A DNA stretch of 64,000 nt from Streptomyces rimosus (GCF_008704655.1 NZ_CP023688.1:806001-870000); one strand, 5' to 3'. Shown: positions 16,601 to 25,336, numbered from the stretch's first letter. The notes: generated from the sequence alone by a model not told the origin. A program made the numbers and translations.

Positions 16601-17773
16601 ATCCCCGACCCTCACGCGACCGACATCGTCACCCTCTCCTCCCGGGTACGCGACTTCCATCTGCGCATGGCTGCCATCGACCGCGAGGCCGAGGCCGCTC
16701 TCGACACCGCTCGTGACCGCTACGGGCGCACGGTCCACCACCAGGTGGCCGCGGCAGCCCGCGCCCGCCGCAACCACGCGGCCGTCGACACGTACGCGAC
16801 GTACCTGGCTGCGCACGCCGGCCCCCTGCTGGACGCTGCCCGCAGCGCCGTCGACGGGCTGCCGCCCGCCCGGCACACCCGCGCGTGGCGGGACCTGCTC
16901 GACGCGCTCGTCACCTCCCACACGGAGATCGTCCGCATCCTCGACCGTCCCGCCCCTCCCGGCTCGGCCGCCGAGCGCGAGCAGCACACCTTGGTGTGGC
17001 CCCATCTCGCCGCCTGGGCCGATTACGGCACCATCGCCGCCGACCTCGCCGAACAGACCCACCAGCCCGAGCCCGGGCTGACCGACGAGGAACGGCAGAT
17101 GTGGACCGAAATGGCCCAGGCCGCGCGACGGCGAGGTGAACTGGACCTGTTCGAGTCGTGGTATGTGGCCGATGGCCGTCGCATCACGCTCGCCTACCTC
17201 GTCGAGGACGAGGACTCCACGGTGGTCGCGCTCGCCGGAGACCCGGGTGCGCCGGGCTGGGAGGTCATCGGGCACTACGCCCACGAGTGGACAGCCGGAC
17301 AGGCGCTGCCGCGCCCGGTGCCGCCCGGAGTCCTGCGCCCCGACGCCGCGTCCCGGTTCAACCGTCCGGAGCCCGCCCCCGAGCGGCCCCTGCAGGAACT
17401 GGTCCAGGAGGTGGTCGAGGCTCGCGCCGCCGGTGATGTCGCCGATGCCCTGCTCAGCGCCACGCAAACGGGCTACGACGCCGGCCCGATGGTCCGCCTG
17501 CAGCACCTCCTGTCCACCGCCGCAGAGTTCTCGTACGCTCTCGAGACCGCCCAGGGCCGACAGATCGGTGCCCGGCTCGACGCCCTCGGACGGCAACTCG
17601 ACTTCCTCGTGCAGGAAGTCCACGACGCGGCAGAGGATCTCGTCGCCACCGTCGCCGTCCTGCCACCGCACCGCACTCCGAAGCCCCCGCGGATCCGCCC
17701 GCGCCCTGCCCTGGAGACGACGCCTCCGCCCGCGCCGCCACAGCGCACCACGACGACCGCACGTCACCCATAG
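16601..17773 (+). CDS. Large helical plasmid protein, probable ATC start
   Basis: About 390 residues. GGAGG at 16591-16595 lies five bases before an in-frame ATC at 16601. The first usable ATG (16667) has no binding site and would drop 22 residues that read as protein (DIVTLSSRVRDFHLRM). The N-terminal half is helical (REAEAALDTARDRYGRTVHH, REQHTLVWPHLAAWADYG). A beta-rich centre (LFESWYVADGRRITLAYLVE) resembles the small-molecule or nucleic-acid binding core of DUF317-type proteins only loosely. The C-terminal helical domain (LQELVQEVVEARAAGDVADA, LLSTAAEFSYALETA) resembles those of the 23357 and 32558 products. Confidence 0.6.
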   Translation: MPDPHATDIVTLSSRVRDFHLRMAAIDREAEAALDTARDRYGRTVHHQVAAAARARRNHAAVDTYATYLAAHAGPLLDAARSAVDGLPPARHTRAWRDLLDALVTSHTEIVRILDRPAPPGSAAEREQHTLVWPHLAAWADYGTIAADLAEQTHQPEPGLTDEERQMWTEMAQAARRRGELDLFESWYVADGRRITLAYLVEDEDSTVVALAGDPGAPGWEVIGHYAHEWTAGQALPRPVPPGVLRPDAASRFNRPEPAPERPLQELVQEVVEARAAGDVADALLSATQTGYDAGPMVRLQHLLSTAAEFSYALETAQGRQIGARLDALGRQLDFLVQEVHDAAEDLVATVAVLPPHRTPKPPRIRPRPALETTPPPAPPQRTTTTARHP

Positions 17774-17813
17774 CCGATTCTGCTATCAGGGAGCTGCTTG
17801 TCTCTGGCTCTGG

Positions 17814-18659
17814 CTAAAGGCTGTCCCGTATGGGGTGGGGATTATCCGGTGAGGGCTGTGTTGTGGAGGCGGGCGATGCCCAGGATGGCCTGGTGAACGC
17901 CGCTGCCCTTGAGGCGGCAGTCCCGCAGGATCTTCCAGTTCTTCAGGCGGGACAGGGCGTGCTCGACGCGTGCGCGGGCCTTGCGGTGGACCTTGTTCTC
18001 GGCTTCCTGCTGCGGGCTCAGGGTTTCCTGCCCGCGTCGACGGCGGTGAGGAATGAGCAGGCCGGTGCCCTGATATCCGCCATCGGCGAGCACCGGAACG
18101 CCTCGACAGGCGATGTCGACACCCGACTCGGTGAAGGCCCGGCAGTCGTTACGGCTGCCGGGCAGGGGAGCGCCGACGGCCACGACCAGGCGGCTGTTGG
18201 CGTCGATGACGACCTGCAGGTTCGTCGAGTACCGGTAGTTCTTGCTGGAAGCGGCGACGCTGCGGTCCCGGGTGGGAATCAGGGTGCCGTCGACGATGTA
18301 GACGGTGTCCTCGCGCTTGCGGCGGGCCGGTGAGATCGCCAGCAGCGGCGCGAGGTGGTCCAGGATCCGGTCCGCGGCCGACTTGGAGATCCCGAACAGC
18401 GGCGCGACCTGCCGCAACGTGAGGTTCGTGCGCCAGTACGTGGCAACCAGTAACACCCGGTCCTCCAGCGGCAACCGCCACGGCCGGCCTCGCTGGACGT
18501 CACCGCCACGACGACGCACCAGCGCGACCAGGCGGTTGAACTGTGCCGGACTCAGCCCGGTGAACGGCTCGATCCACTTCGGATCGTCTGCTGACATCAC
18601 CCCACCCATGCCCCGATCAACGTCCCAGCGGCCCCATCAGTTACGGGACAACTTTTAGG
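17814..18659. mobile_element. IS5-family insertion sequence
   Basis: An 846-base element bounded by imperfect inverted repeats of about 17 bases: CTAAAGGCTGTCCCGTA at 17814-17830, and its counterpart at 18643-18659, which on the minus strand reads CTAAAAGTTGTCCCGTA. It holds one intact transposase gene on the minus strand. The outer CTA/TAG may be target sequence rather than element. No clear target duplication was seen. It sits exactly at the edge of the roughly 100-base inverted repeat that begins at 18661. Confidence 0.8.
17842..18609 (-). CDS. IS5-family DDE transposase
   Basis: 255 residues, apparently intact. N-terminal helix-turn-helix region (LSPAQFNRLVALVRRRGGD, LTLRQVAPLFGISKSAADR) and a DDE catalytic core: first Asp in YIVDGTLIP, second in PVLADGGYQG, and Glu in ARVEHALSRLKNWKILRD. 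The length is normal for the DDE_Tnp_4 type common in Streptomyces. It inserts between the first and second runs of accessory genes. Confidence 0.85.
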   Translation of the reverse strand: MGGVMSADDPKWIEPFTGLSPAQFNRLVALVRRRGGDVQRGRPWRLPLEDRVLLVATYWRTNLTLRQVAPLFGISKSAADRILDHLAPLLAISPARRKREDTVYIVDGTLIPTRDRSVAASSKNYRYSTNLQVVIDANSRLVVAVGAPLPGSRNDCRAFTESGVDIACRGVPVLADGGYQGTGLLIPHRRRRGQETLSPQQEAENKVHRKARARVEHALSRLKNWKILRDCRLKGSGVHQAILGIARLHNTALTG

Positions 18660-18660
18660 G

Positions 18661-18764
18661 TGACGTTGACCGGCCCCAGCGTGACGGCCCGAAATGGCCC
18701 CATTTTGCGAAGACCGGCAACAGTACGGAGCAGTCCACGGCGAGGGCATGCCCGAGTACAGTGA
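18661..18764 (+). repeat. Left arm of a ~100-bp inverted repeat
   Basis: Matches the reverse complement of 19495-19597 with roughly 85-90% identity by eye. Shared blocks include ACCGGCCCCAGCG, AACAGTACGGAGCAGT and CGAGGGCATGCCCGAGT. Together the arms enclose the GIY-YIG gene. Confidence 0.75.
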
Positions 18765-18766
18765 GC

Positions 18767-19384
18767 TTAGGAATTTGCGAGACTTTCCTCGGCGTACTGC
18801 CGAAGGAAGGCATGAGCGGCATTGTCGATCTCTGCGACGGGGTCTGGGCAGCTTTCGAAGTCGAACCACTCCCCGTGGGTGCGCCTGACGTTGAATTGCT
18901 CATGCAGGTAGCGTTCAAGAGGGTACCCACCGCGAGCGCTCCAGCGAAGTTCCAGTGTGGTCGCAGAGCCTGACTGCAACGACTTGATCCGCTGGGCTAT
19001 GTCCTTCGCAACACCGATCTTGATCGAGTCAGGGGCGCCGTCGGGCGATACGGCGTACACCCAGCGGTCATCGAAGCAACTCTCTTCGCGCACTGCACGA
19101 GGCGTGGGCTGCTCCATCAGTTCGATCATCTCCTCATACTCACGATTCTTCCGCTCGTTGATTGCAACTGCCAGGCGGACCAGCTTGTCTCGGGCCTGCT
19201 CGGCAGTGACCGATCCAGCTGTAATCAGATCGAGGAGCTCAATCACAGCCGGGACTTCGATGTCAGTGCCCCAGCTGGGAGCGTCTCTGCGCGTATCACC
19301 GTCCATCCCAACCCCCCATTGCAAGGTGACGTTCTCGATGCGGTGACTACCGAAGGCCAGGTGCACGGTGAAGGATTGGGCCAC
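18767..19384 (-). CDS. GIY-YIG (T5orf172/MUG113-like) nuclease-family protein
   Basis: 205 residues from GTG at 19384, with AGAGGA six bases upstream. Residues about 110-190 carry the T5orf172-type GIY-YIG pattern: WVYAVSPDG, DSIKIGVAKDIAQRIKSLQS, then YPLERYLHEQFNVRRTHGEW and FDF. The N-terminal half is helical and acidic (EQARDKLVRLAVAINERKNR). Members are found in phages and plasmids. Base composition is lower in GC than the neighbours, and the gene is framed by long inverted repeats, both signs of separate acquisition. Confidence 0.7.
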   Translation of the reverse strand: MAQSFTVHLAFGSHRIENVTLQWGVGMDGDTRRDAPSWGTDIEVPAVIELLDLITAGSVTAEQARDKLVRLAVAINERKNREYEEMIELMEQPTPRAVREESCFDDRWVYAVSPDGAPDSIKIGVAKDIAQRIKSLQSGSATTLELRWSARGGYPLERYLHEQFNVRRTHGEWFDFESCPDPVAEIDNAAHAFLRQYAEESLANS

Positions 19385-19494
19385 GAGGCGTCCTCTCAGG
19401 GGTGGTGGGGTGGTGCAGGGCAGGGCCATGGTCGCCGATGCCACTGACATTGGTGGTCGTGACGCTTGAAGGAGCGACTTCGGCTGGCCCCACT

Positions 19495-19597
19495 GGACTC
19501 GGGCATGCCCTCGCGGTGAACTGCTCCGTACTGTTGGCGATCTTCACAAAATGGGCCACTTTGGGTCGTCCCGCTGGGGCCGGTTCACGACGTCACA
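19495..19597 (-). repeat. Right arm of a ~100-bp inverted repeat
   Basis: Reverse-complement partner of 18661-18764, including the palindromic core GGGCATGCCC. The arms with the enclosed GIY-YIG gene span about 940 bases. Confidence 0.75.
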
Positions 19598-19635
19598 ACC
19601 ACTGGATCCCATGGACAGGGCCGAATCCGCTCCCG

Positions 19636-20169
19636 TTATGGCCAACCGCCGCTGTCCCCGGCGAGCCACGCCCACGCCTGATGGGAAAGTTCTGCGGCAG
19701 CGGCTGCCGTGTCGCACAGCTTCTTCGGGGCGGTGCTGCGGTGGACCACGCTCTCAAAAGCCGCGTCTGCTTTCGCTATGGAACCGGCAAGCCAAGCAGC
19801 CATTTCGGTGATGTCCAGCTCGGTCGCTCGCCATTTCAAGGTGAGTATGCCGTCGCGTACCTCGGACAGGTCGCAGTCACGTGCGGCGCTGCCGTACTTC
19901 TCGACCAGATGCACCCCGAGGTTGTCGGCGAGCATGGTGCTCGCACCGCCGCAGCACCGCTCGGCGTTCAGGAAGTTGTCCGCTCCTGGCGCCGCAAACT
20001 CCGAGAGCTTGCCGCACATGGTGCCCACCACCGCCACCACGCGCTGGGCGCACGCCATGAGTACCGGTGCAGGCAGGTCGGCGGTGGCTACCTTGCGCAG
20101 CGAGGCTTCCGCCGCTTGGAGCTGGGCGCGGACCGGAGCGGGCACTACCTCGTCGAGTCGTCCGTGCAT
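19636..20169 (-). CDS. Hypothetical helical protein
   Basis: 177 residues, ATG at 20169 with GGGGAGGG about ten bases upstream. Helical throughout (VPAPVRAQLQAAEASLRKVA, VLMACAQRVVAVVGTMCGKL, LDITEMAAWLAGSIAKADAA). No family recognised. It is transcribed against the surrounding plasmid genes and lies in the same island as the GIY-YIG gene. Confidence 0.55.
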   Translation of the reverse strand: MHGRLDEVVPAPVRAQLQAAEASLRKVATADLPAPVLMACAQRVVAVVGTMCGKLSEFAAPGADNFLNAERCCGGASTMLADNLGVHLVEKYGSAARDCDLSEVRDGILTLKWRATELDITEMAAWLAGSIAKADAAFESVVHRSTAPKKLCDTAAAAAELSHQAWAWLAGDSGGWP

Positions 20170-20673
20170 CGTGTAACTGCCCTCCCCTGGAAGCGCTGCA
20201 CGCGGTCGAACAGTGATGGTTCAACGCAGGCCACGTCAAGCACTCTGTCCCGGTTCCGGGACCGGAGGGGCCGGAGCAGGACCTGCTCGGAGCTCTTCTG
20301 CAAGGCAGCCGCAAAACGATTTTGTTCCCTGGTTACGAAACGGTAGCTGTACCAAGGCCCGTTAAGGTCCCCAGCTTTACCGGAACCGTTGCCCGACACC
20401 TTCTCGAACCAACGACACAATCACACCGCGCCTCACCGGCGTGGTGCCAGACCCACGCGTCGCCCGCCCCTGTGCGGCACCCGCGCAGGTCACCTCCTCA
20501 TGGCCTTGCTCCCGTCGCCATCGTCCCCCTTCCGCCAGCGACGCCACCCTCGCCTTCACCATCCCGCTTACCGGCCGCCCCACACCTCGAACTCTGAGGT
20601 CGGCATCACGGCGAGCACGCCTAATCAGGCACCCGAACTTCCCACTGACGAACGTCTTCAAGGAGATGCATCT
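20170..20673. other. Intergenic region ahead of the second accessory operon
   Basis: About 500 bases between divergent genes. Short open frames exist but none has protein character. The promoter of the 20674 gene run should be here; none could be picked with confidence. Confidence 0.4.
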
Positions 20674-21171
20674 ATGGCTGTCCGCACCCAGTTCCCCGTC
20701 GAGCACCAGTGCGGCCACTCGGTCGTCCACGACCTGTCCGACCGCCCCGCCGACCGCCGAGCCGGCTTCGCCCGCTGGCTCACAGGAAAGGACTGCACCG
20801 ACTGCTGGAAGGCGGCGCGCGACGCCGACACCGGCTCCAAGGAAGCGTGGCTCGCCGCCAAGCGTGCCGAGGAGCAGCAAGCCGCCGCCGAGTGGGCCGA
20901 GAAGTTCGACATGCCGCCGCTGGAGGGCCCCGAGCGGGTCCTGGACTGGGGCGAGCGGTCCCGCCACCAGCTGATGACGGCCGCGCACACCGCGCTGGTC
21001 GTCGAGGGCGCCTGGGACGAGCCGGACTGGGCGGAACTGGAGGAGAAAGCGCGCGTGGTCACCCGCGCCGGATGGTGGATCGACCAGAGGGACGCGGAGG
21101 GCTCTGACCTGCTCGAACTCCTCGACGCCGCCACCGAGCAGGACCGTGGGACGGAGAACCCGTTCCGCTGA
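20674..21171 (+). CDS. Hypothetical protein with zinc-ribbon-like start
   Basis: 165 residues, AAGGAG and ATG. The N-terminus has HQCGHSVVHD followed by a KDCTDCWKAA knuckle, a Cys/His plus Cys-x2-Cys pattern suited to one zinc ion. The rest is an acidic helical body (LDWGERSRHQLMTAAHTALV, ELEEKARVVTRAGWWIDQ). Similar small proteins occur in many Streptomyces genomes. The function is unknown; a nucleic-acid or protein adaptor is possible. Confidence 0.65.
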   Translation: MAVRTQFPVEHQCGHSVVHDLSDRPADRRAGFARWLTGKDCTDCWKAARDADTGSKEAWLAAKRAEEQQAAAEWAEKFDMPPLEGPERVLDWGERSRHQLMTAAHTALVVEGAWDEPDWAELEEKARVVTRAGWWIDQRDAEGSDLLELLDAATEQDRGTENPFR

Positions 21172-21194
21172 GTGAGGCCGGAACATAGCCGGGA

Positions 21195-21219
21195 ATCGCC
21201 GGTTAGCCAAACCGGCGAT
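21195..21219. terminator. Hairpin after the zinc-ribbon-like gene
   Basis: A perfect ten-base stem ATCGCCGGTT / AACCGGCGAT with a five-base loop, 23 bases after the stop at 21171. It has no T-run, as is common for actinobacterial terminators. Confidence 0.65.
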
Positions 21220-21269
21220 CGTCCGGACTATTGATCCTCCCGCCGCCCGCTTCGCGTGGAAGGATCTGC

Positions 21270-21707
21270 ATGAACCCGCCGTCCCGGACGCCTCCGCCGA
21301 CCCCGGCCTTCGCACCGACGCACGACCCGCTGACCCCCGCGCGGGACATCACCCATCAGCACTTCCAGGCCGGCGACCAGGTCGTCGTCCTCAAAGGGGT
21401 CGCCGGCGGGGAGCTGTGGGGGGATGCGATGCGCGTCGTCGCCCCGTCCTGGCACACCCCGACCGACGAGGACGGATGGCGGCTGCGCGACGCCACCGGG
21501 GGCGCCCAGACCTACGTCACCGCCCACCCCCGCTACCTCGTACATCTTTCGCGCCGCTGCCCCGACTGCCTGATCTACCTCCGCGCCGTGGAGGACCACC
21601 TCCTGGCGAAGTACCCCGAGTCCGACACCCTGGTCGACTGCGGCTGGTACACCACCACGGCGCTCGGCCAGCTCGTGCACATCGCCGACGCCCAGAGCGG
21701 CCGGTGA
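21270..21707 (+). CDS. Hypothetical plasmid protein
   Basis: 145 residues, GGAAGGA six bases before the ATG at 21270. A disordered Pro-rich start is followed by a beta-rich core (FQAGDQVVVLKGVAGGELWG, MRVVAPSWHTPTDEDGWRLR, YVTAHPRYLVHLS) and a CPDC pair in the C-terminal part. The core looks like a small SH3- or KOW-like barrel. Its stop overlaps the next GTG. Confidence 0.6.
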   Translation: MNPPSRTPPPTPAFAPTHDPLTPARDITHQHFQAGDQVVVLKGVAGGELWGDAMRVVAPSWHTPTDEDGWRLRDATGGAQTYVTAHPRYLVHLSRRCPDCLIYLRAVEDHLLAKYPESDTLVDCGWYTTTALGQLVHIADAQSGR

Positions 21708-22489
21708 CCCTCCCCGTCCGCCGCCCCGGCCGCGCCCTGGCCCTGCTCACGGCGAAAGCCCGGGCCACCGCTGATTTGGGCGCCGCCTCCTGGCCGGACC
21801 GCCTGGCCCAGGACCTGCACGACCTCGATGCCGACTGGCGAGAGTCGGCGGAGGTGTGCGCGGATGTCGCCTGGACGGCACGCGCCGCGGGGCACAGCGT
21901 CCTCGACCTGCTGCCCCCGGCCCAGGTCACCGCCGCCGGCCCCGATCCGGTCACCACCCGCACCTTCCGGCATCTGTACCTGAGCGCCCTGCGGTTCGAT
22001 TTCCGCTGCCCCACCCTCCAGGCCCTGGTCGAACAGCTGCCGGACACCGCGCTGCGGTCGCTGGACTGCTACAGCCGCGCTCTGTACGCCTTCGCGCTGC
22101 TGGGCCAGTCCCGCCCCGCGGGCCTGACCGTCATGGACGAGGTCCTCGCGGAGGCCGGGGAGCACGACAAAACGCTGCACGTACTGCTGCACGGGCTGTG
22201 GCTCGGCCAGGACCTGGACCAGGGCACGCAGCGGCTCCTGGCCCTCAGCGCCCGGCCGGCCTTCGCCCCCGGCACCGATCCGATCGTGCTCTTCCGCAGG
22301 GCCGGCGCGCTGCGCCGGCTCGGCCGCTACGACGATGGGCTCGCCGCCCTCGACCGGGCCCTGGATCTTCTGCCGCCCGGTGACATTGCGGTGCACGCCG
22401 ACCTGGTGCGTGAGCGCTCCTTGATCTGCGCCGCCCGTGACCTCCACCAGCGCCTGCCCGCCCGCGCTTTCGGAGGCACGCCGACGTGA
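21704..22489 (+). CDS. TPR-like helical-repeat protein
   Basis: 261 residues from GTG at 21704 (GTGA overlap). Repeated helical pairs, including SLDCYSRALYAFALLGQS and LFRRAGALRRLGRYDDGLAA followed by LDRALDLLPPG, have the spacing and small-residue pattern of tetratricopeptide repeats, a protein-binding scaffold. It lies between the barrel-like gene and the relaxase-like gene and overlaps both, so the three are translated together. Confidence 0.6.
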   Translation: MTLPVRRPGRALALLTAKARATADLGAASWPDRLAQDLHDLDADWRESAEVCADVAWTARAAGHSVLDLLPPAQVTAAGPDPVTTRTFRHLYLSALRFDFRCPTLQALVEQLPDTALRSLDCYSRALYAFALLGQSRPAGLTVMDEVLAEAGEHDKTLHVLLHGLWLGQDLDQGTQRLLALSARPAFAPGTDPIVLFRRAGALRRLGRYDDGLAALDRALDLLPPGDIAVHADLVRERSLICAARDLHQRLPARAFGGTPT

Positions 22490-23343
22490 TTCCGCGCGTC
22501 AACGAACGCACCCACACTCCGCACGACCCGCTCAGCGAGGCGCTGGGGCGCGGGGCGCCCATCGAGGGTGGTCTGACCGAGCACGCCGTCGTTGCCTACT
22601 GGCCGGGGCTGGACTCCTACCTTCTGGACGACGAGCAGGCGACGTGGACCGCCACTCAGTGGGCCGAGCACCTGGAAGATCCGCTTCTGGAGCATCCGTT
22701 CGCTGCCAGTCCCCGGGGCGACCGGCGGGCCATCTTCCACCTTGATGTGCGGCTGCATGCCGACGACCGGGACCTGTCCGGTGCGGAGTGGGCTGAGGCT
22801 GCCCACCGCCTGGCCCGCGCTGCCGGCATCGAGACGCCGGGCGACCCCAACGGCTGCCACTGGATCGCCGTCCACGGCAAACCCGGGCGCCTCGATGTGA
22901 TCGCCAACCTCATCCGCCTGGACGGCGCGTGGCAGCGCCAGCCCGCCGACCTGATGCGGCGGCTCTCGGACGAGGCCCGCCTCATCGAAGCGGCCATGCG
23001 CCTCACCCCCGTTCGGACCGCCTCCCCGCAGCGGGGCAGTACCCGGCCTGTGCCGAGCGTTTCGGCAAAGTTCGCCGCGGTTCTCGCCCAGTTGGCCGAC
23101 GAACAGGGCGGGCCGCTGGCCGCGGTGCGCGGCCTGATCGAGCACACCGCCCACCGCCTCGCCGACCAGCCGGGTACCGCCAGTCCCGACACCGCACATC
23201 ACCTGGAGCTGATCGCCCGCCGCCTCTACGGCATCCAGCACGACCTCCACACCACCGCCACCCGCTTGAACCCTCCACCCCGGCCACACCCCGTCCTCCC
23301 GACACCGCCCACCGCCACGGCGGCCACGCGCCACTCACCGTAG
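22486..23343 (+). CDS. Relaxase-like protein lacking the metal-binding histidines
   Basis: 285 residues from GTG at 22486. Residues about 80-170 follow the actinobacterial mobilisation relaxase pattern: FHLDVRLHADDRDLSGAEWA, then RAAGI, GCHWIAVH and an IANLIRLDGAW stretch. In active members the segment between the last two reads roughly DHIHIVATLVR with metal-binding histidines. Here it is GRLDVIANLIR, so the histidine pair is gone. The C-terminal part is helical (KFAAVLAQLADEQGG). Nicking activity is therefore unlikely. It may bind oriT or regulate transfer. Alignment was made from memory of the family. Confidence 0.55.
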   Translation: MIPRVNERTHTPHDPLSEALGRGAPIEGGLTEHAVVAYWPGLDSYLLDDEQATWTATQWAEHLEDPLLEHPFAASPRGDRRAIFHLDVRLHADDRDLSGAEWAEAAHRLARAAGIETPGDPNGCHWIAVHGKPGRLDVIANLIRLDGAWQRQPADLMRRLSDEARLIEAAMRLTPVRTASPQRGSTRPVPSVSAKFAAVLAQLADEQGGPLAAVRGLIEHTAHRLADQPGTASPDTAHHLELIARRLYGIQHDLHTTATRLNPPPRPHPVLPTPPTATAATRHSP

Positions 23344-23356
23344 GAGAATCGCTTCT

Positions 23357-24052
23357 TTGCCCCATGCCGACCGCTTCCTGACCGTGCGCCGCGATCCGCA
23401 CTCCGAGGAGGTCCTGGCCCGCGGCGGCGATCCGCAGGCGCACAGCGTCCTCCAGCGAGCCGGGCTCGTCCCCGTCGTCCGCGTCCACGAGACCTACCAC
23501 CGCGCCCCGGCCGGCCTCGCCCCCGACGAGGAGACCCGCCTCGCCACCGCAGCCGTCGCCCGGCTGCGCACCGCCGGCTACCACGTCGACTGCGACGCGG
23601 GCTTCGAGACCGACGCCCGGCCGGTCAGCTACCTGCCGCTGGGCGCCTCCGTCGCCCACCTCGCCGAGCGCATCCGCACGGCCACCACCACGGAGGAGGC
23701 GGCCGACGCCCTCACCGAGCTGACCGCCGCCCACGACGGCGTCCTTGCCGCCCTCGGCGACATCCTGGCCGCCACCGCCGAGTTCCACGAGGGCCTCGGT
23801 GATGCGGCCGACCCCCACATCGCCCGACGGCTGCGCTACCTCGCCGACGAGCGCCTGCACACCCTCCGCACCGACCTGTGCCATACCCGCAACGCCCTCG
23901 CCGACCGGCACGCCCCGCACCCCGGCCGCAGCACCTGCACCGAACAGGTCCCCGCCACCGAACGCGAGCGCTCCGCCGTATGCGCCTGCCCGCCTCCACC
24001 GCGCACGGCCCTGGCCCCGCCGCCTGCCGTGGCCGCCGGGCCGCGCCGCTGA
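23357..24052 (+). CDS. GF module plus helical domain protein
   Basis: 231 residues from TTG at 23357, ten bases after GGAG. Residues 1-80 form a GF module (RFLTVRRDPHSEEVLARGGD, SVLQRAGLVPVV, ARLRTAGYHVDCDAGF). Residues about 90-185 are a helical bundle (VAHLAERIRTATTTEEAADA, ILAATAEFHEGLGDA) like the C-terminal domain of the 16601 product. The tail is rich in Pro and Ala and ends AGPRR. Confidence 0.6.
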   Translation: MPHADRFLTVRRDPHSEEVLARGGDPQAHSVLQRAGLVPVVRVHETYHRAPAGLAPDEETRLATAAVARLRTAGYHVDCDAGFETDARPVSYLPLGASVAHLAERIRTATTTEEAADALTELTAAHDGVLAALGDILAATAEFHEGLGDAADPHIARRLRYLADERLHTLRTDLCHTRNALADRHAPHPGRSTCTEQVPATERERSAVCACPPPPRTALAPPPAVAAGPRR

Positions 24053-24075
24053 CCCCCACCTCGCTCAAGGACACC

Positions 24076-24834
24076 ATGCACGACCACGAAAACTCCGAGC
24101 GCCTGGCCTCCTACGCCGACGTCCTGGCCGGTGAACTGCCCGACGCCTGGACCAGCACCTACCACCCGCCCGGCGCCAAGCACGATCTCGCCGAACTGGG
24201 CGACCGGATCTGGGACCTGGACCTGATCGCCGAATCCCTCGCCGAGCATCCGCTGCAGCAGGCAGCCGTCCTGAGCCGCCCGGACGGCGCCCAGCTCGCC
24301 GTCCTTGAACGGCACGACGAACGCGACGGCTTCCTCATCGCCGCCGTCGCCCCCCGCGCCCTCCCCGACGAGGCATACCGCGCAGTACCCGAGCCGAACG
24401 GCATCGCGCTGACCGACGATCCTTTCCTGAGCGCCGAGCAGGTCGCCGGCGACCTACTCGCCCGCTACGACACCGCGCTCGCCCAGGTGCGCCACAACGC
24501 TGCCGCCGACGTCCAGCCGTCCCAGCCGGAGCGGGTCGTCCTGACATGGCAGCCGGACGGCAGCCTGGCTGCCGCACCCGTCGGCGAGACGGCCGCCGCC
24601 GTCCTGGCGGCCAACAGCTTCGTCCCCGACCAGCAGACCGGCATCTACCGCCTCAGCGGAGACGACACCACCGTGCAGGCCCGCGCCGTGCGCGAGACCG
24701 GCCGCCAACTCGGCGCGCACGGCATCACCACCGCACTCCAGCATCCCTCGGGCCGGATCGCGCCCACCGCCACACCGGCTGCCGTGCCGCCGGCCCCCGC
24801 TACGTCCCGCACCCCGGCCAACAGGGCTCGATAA
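24076..24834 (+). CDS. LPGPW-type domain plus GF module protein
   Basis: 252 residues, AAGGA and ATG at 24076. It is a full-length paralogue of the 12439 product. The N-terminal domain begins YADVLAGELPDAWTSTYHPP and includes EPNGIALTDDPFLSAEQV. The GF module follows (ERVVLTWQPDGSLAAAPV, AVLAANSFVPDQQTGIYRLS, RQLGAHGITTAL). The tail ends TPANRAR. Two paralogues 11 kb apart in one element suggest internal duplication. Confidence 0.65.
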   Translation: MHDHENSERLASYADVLAGELPDAWTSTYHPPGAKHDLAELGDRIWDLDLIAESLAEHPLQQAAVLSRPDGAQLAVLERHDERDGFLIAAVAPRALPDEAYRAVPEPNGIALTDDPFLSAEQVAGDLLARYDTALAQVRHNAAADVQPSQPERVVLTWQPDGSLAAAPVGETAAAVLAANSFVPDQQTGIYRLSGDDTTVQARAVRETGRQLGAHGITTALQHPSGRIAPTATPAAVPPAPATSRTPANRAR

Positions 24835-24920
24835 CCCAACGCGGGCCCGGCTCCCGGGCGCTGCCACCGTGCGACAGCCCTCCGCCCCCAGCACGCCGTC
24901 GCTTAACTGGAGAACCGTCC

Positions 24921-25328
24921 ATGGCCAATCTGGCCGACGAGCACGGCACCGACGTCGAGATCTGCGTCAAGCCGCTGACCACCACCATCCACGCCGACAC
25001 TCCCACCGGCGCCCCCGAAAGGCTCCACACCCTGCTCGACCAGCTCGGTCTGGAACGCCAGGAGGTCCGCACCGCCGACCCCGTCTACATCTGGCACGTG
25101 GTGCCCGAGCATCTCGCCGCCGACGAGCAAAAGCGCCTGGCGACCCGGGCCATCCCCGCACTCCTTCAGGCCGGGTACCAGGTCAACTGCACCTCCGCCG
25201 TCTTCGACGAAGCCGTCTACCAGCAGGCCCTACGCGACCTGCACGCCACCCAGTCCCACCCGGCGGTGCAGCGCCCGGCTCCGGCCGCCTCCCCCGCGCG
25301 CCCCGCGCCGCCCCGGCGCACCCCCTAA
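24921..25328 (+). CDS. GF-module protein
   Basis: 135 residues, ATG at 24921 with TGGAG nine bases upstream. A GF module spans residues 8-95 (DVEICVKPLTTTIHADTP, LHTLLDQLGLERQEV, DPVYIWHVVPEHL, ALLQAGYQVNCTSAVF). A basic Pro/Ala tail follows. A hairpin follows the stop directly. Confidence 0.6.
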   Translation: MANLADEHGTDVEICVKPLTTTIHADTPTGAPERLHTLLDQLGLERQEVRTADPVYIWHVVPEHLAADEQKRLATRAIPALLQAGYQVNCTSAVFDEAVYQQALRDLHATQSHPAVQRPAPAASPARPAPPRRTP

Positions 25329-25336
25329 GGCCCGGC

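Noticed and set aside
20170..20673. tRNA gene or integration site in the intergenic region
   Set aside because: No cloverleaf-compatible sequence or TTC loop motif could be found by eye.
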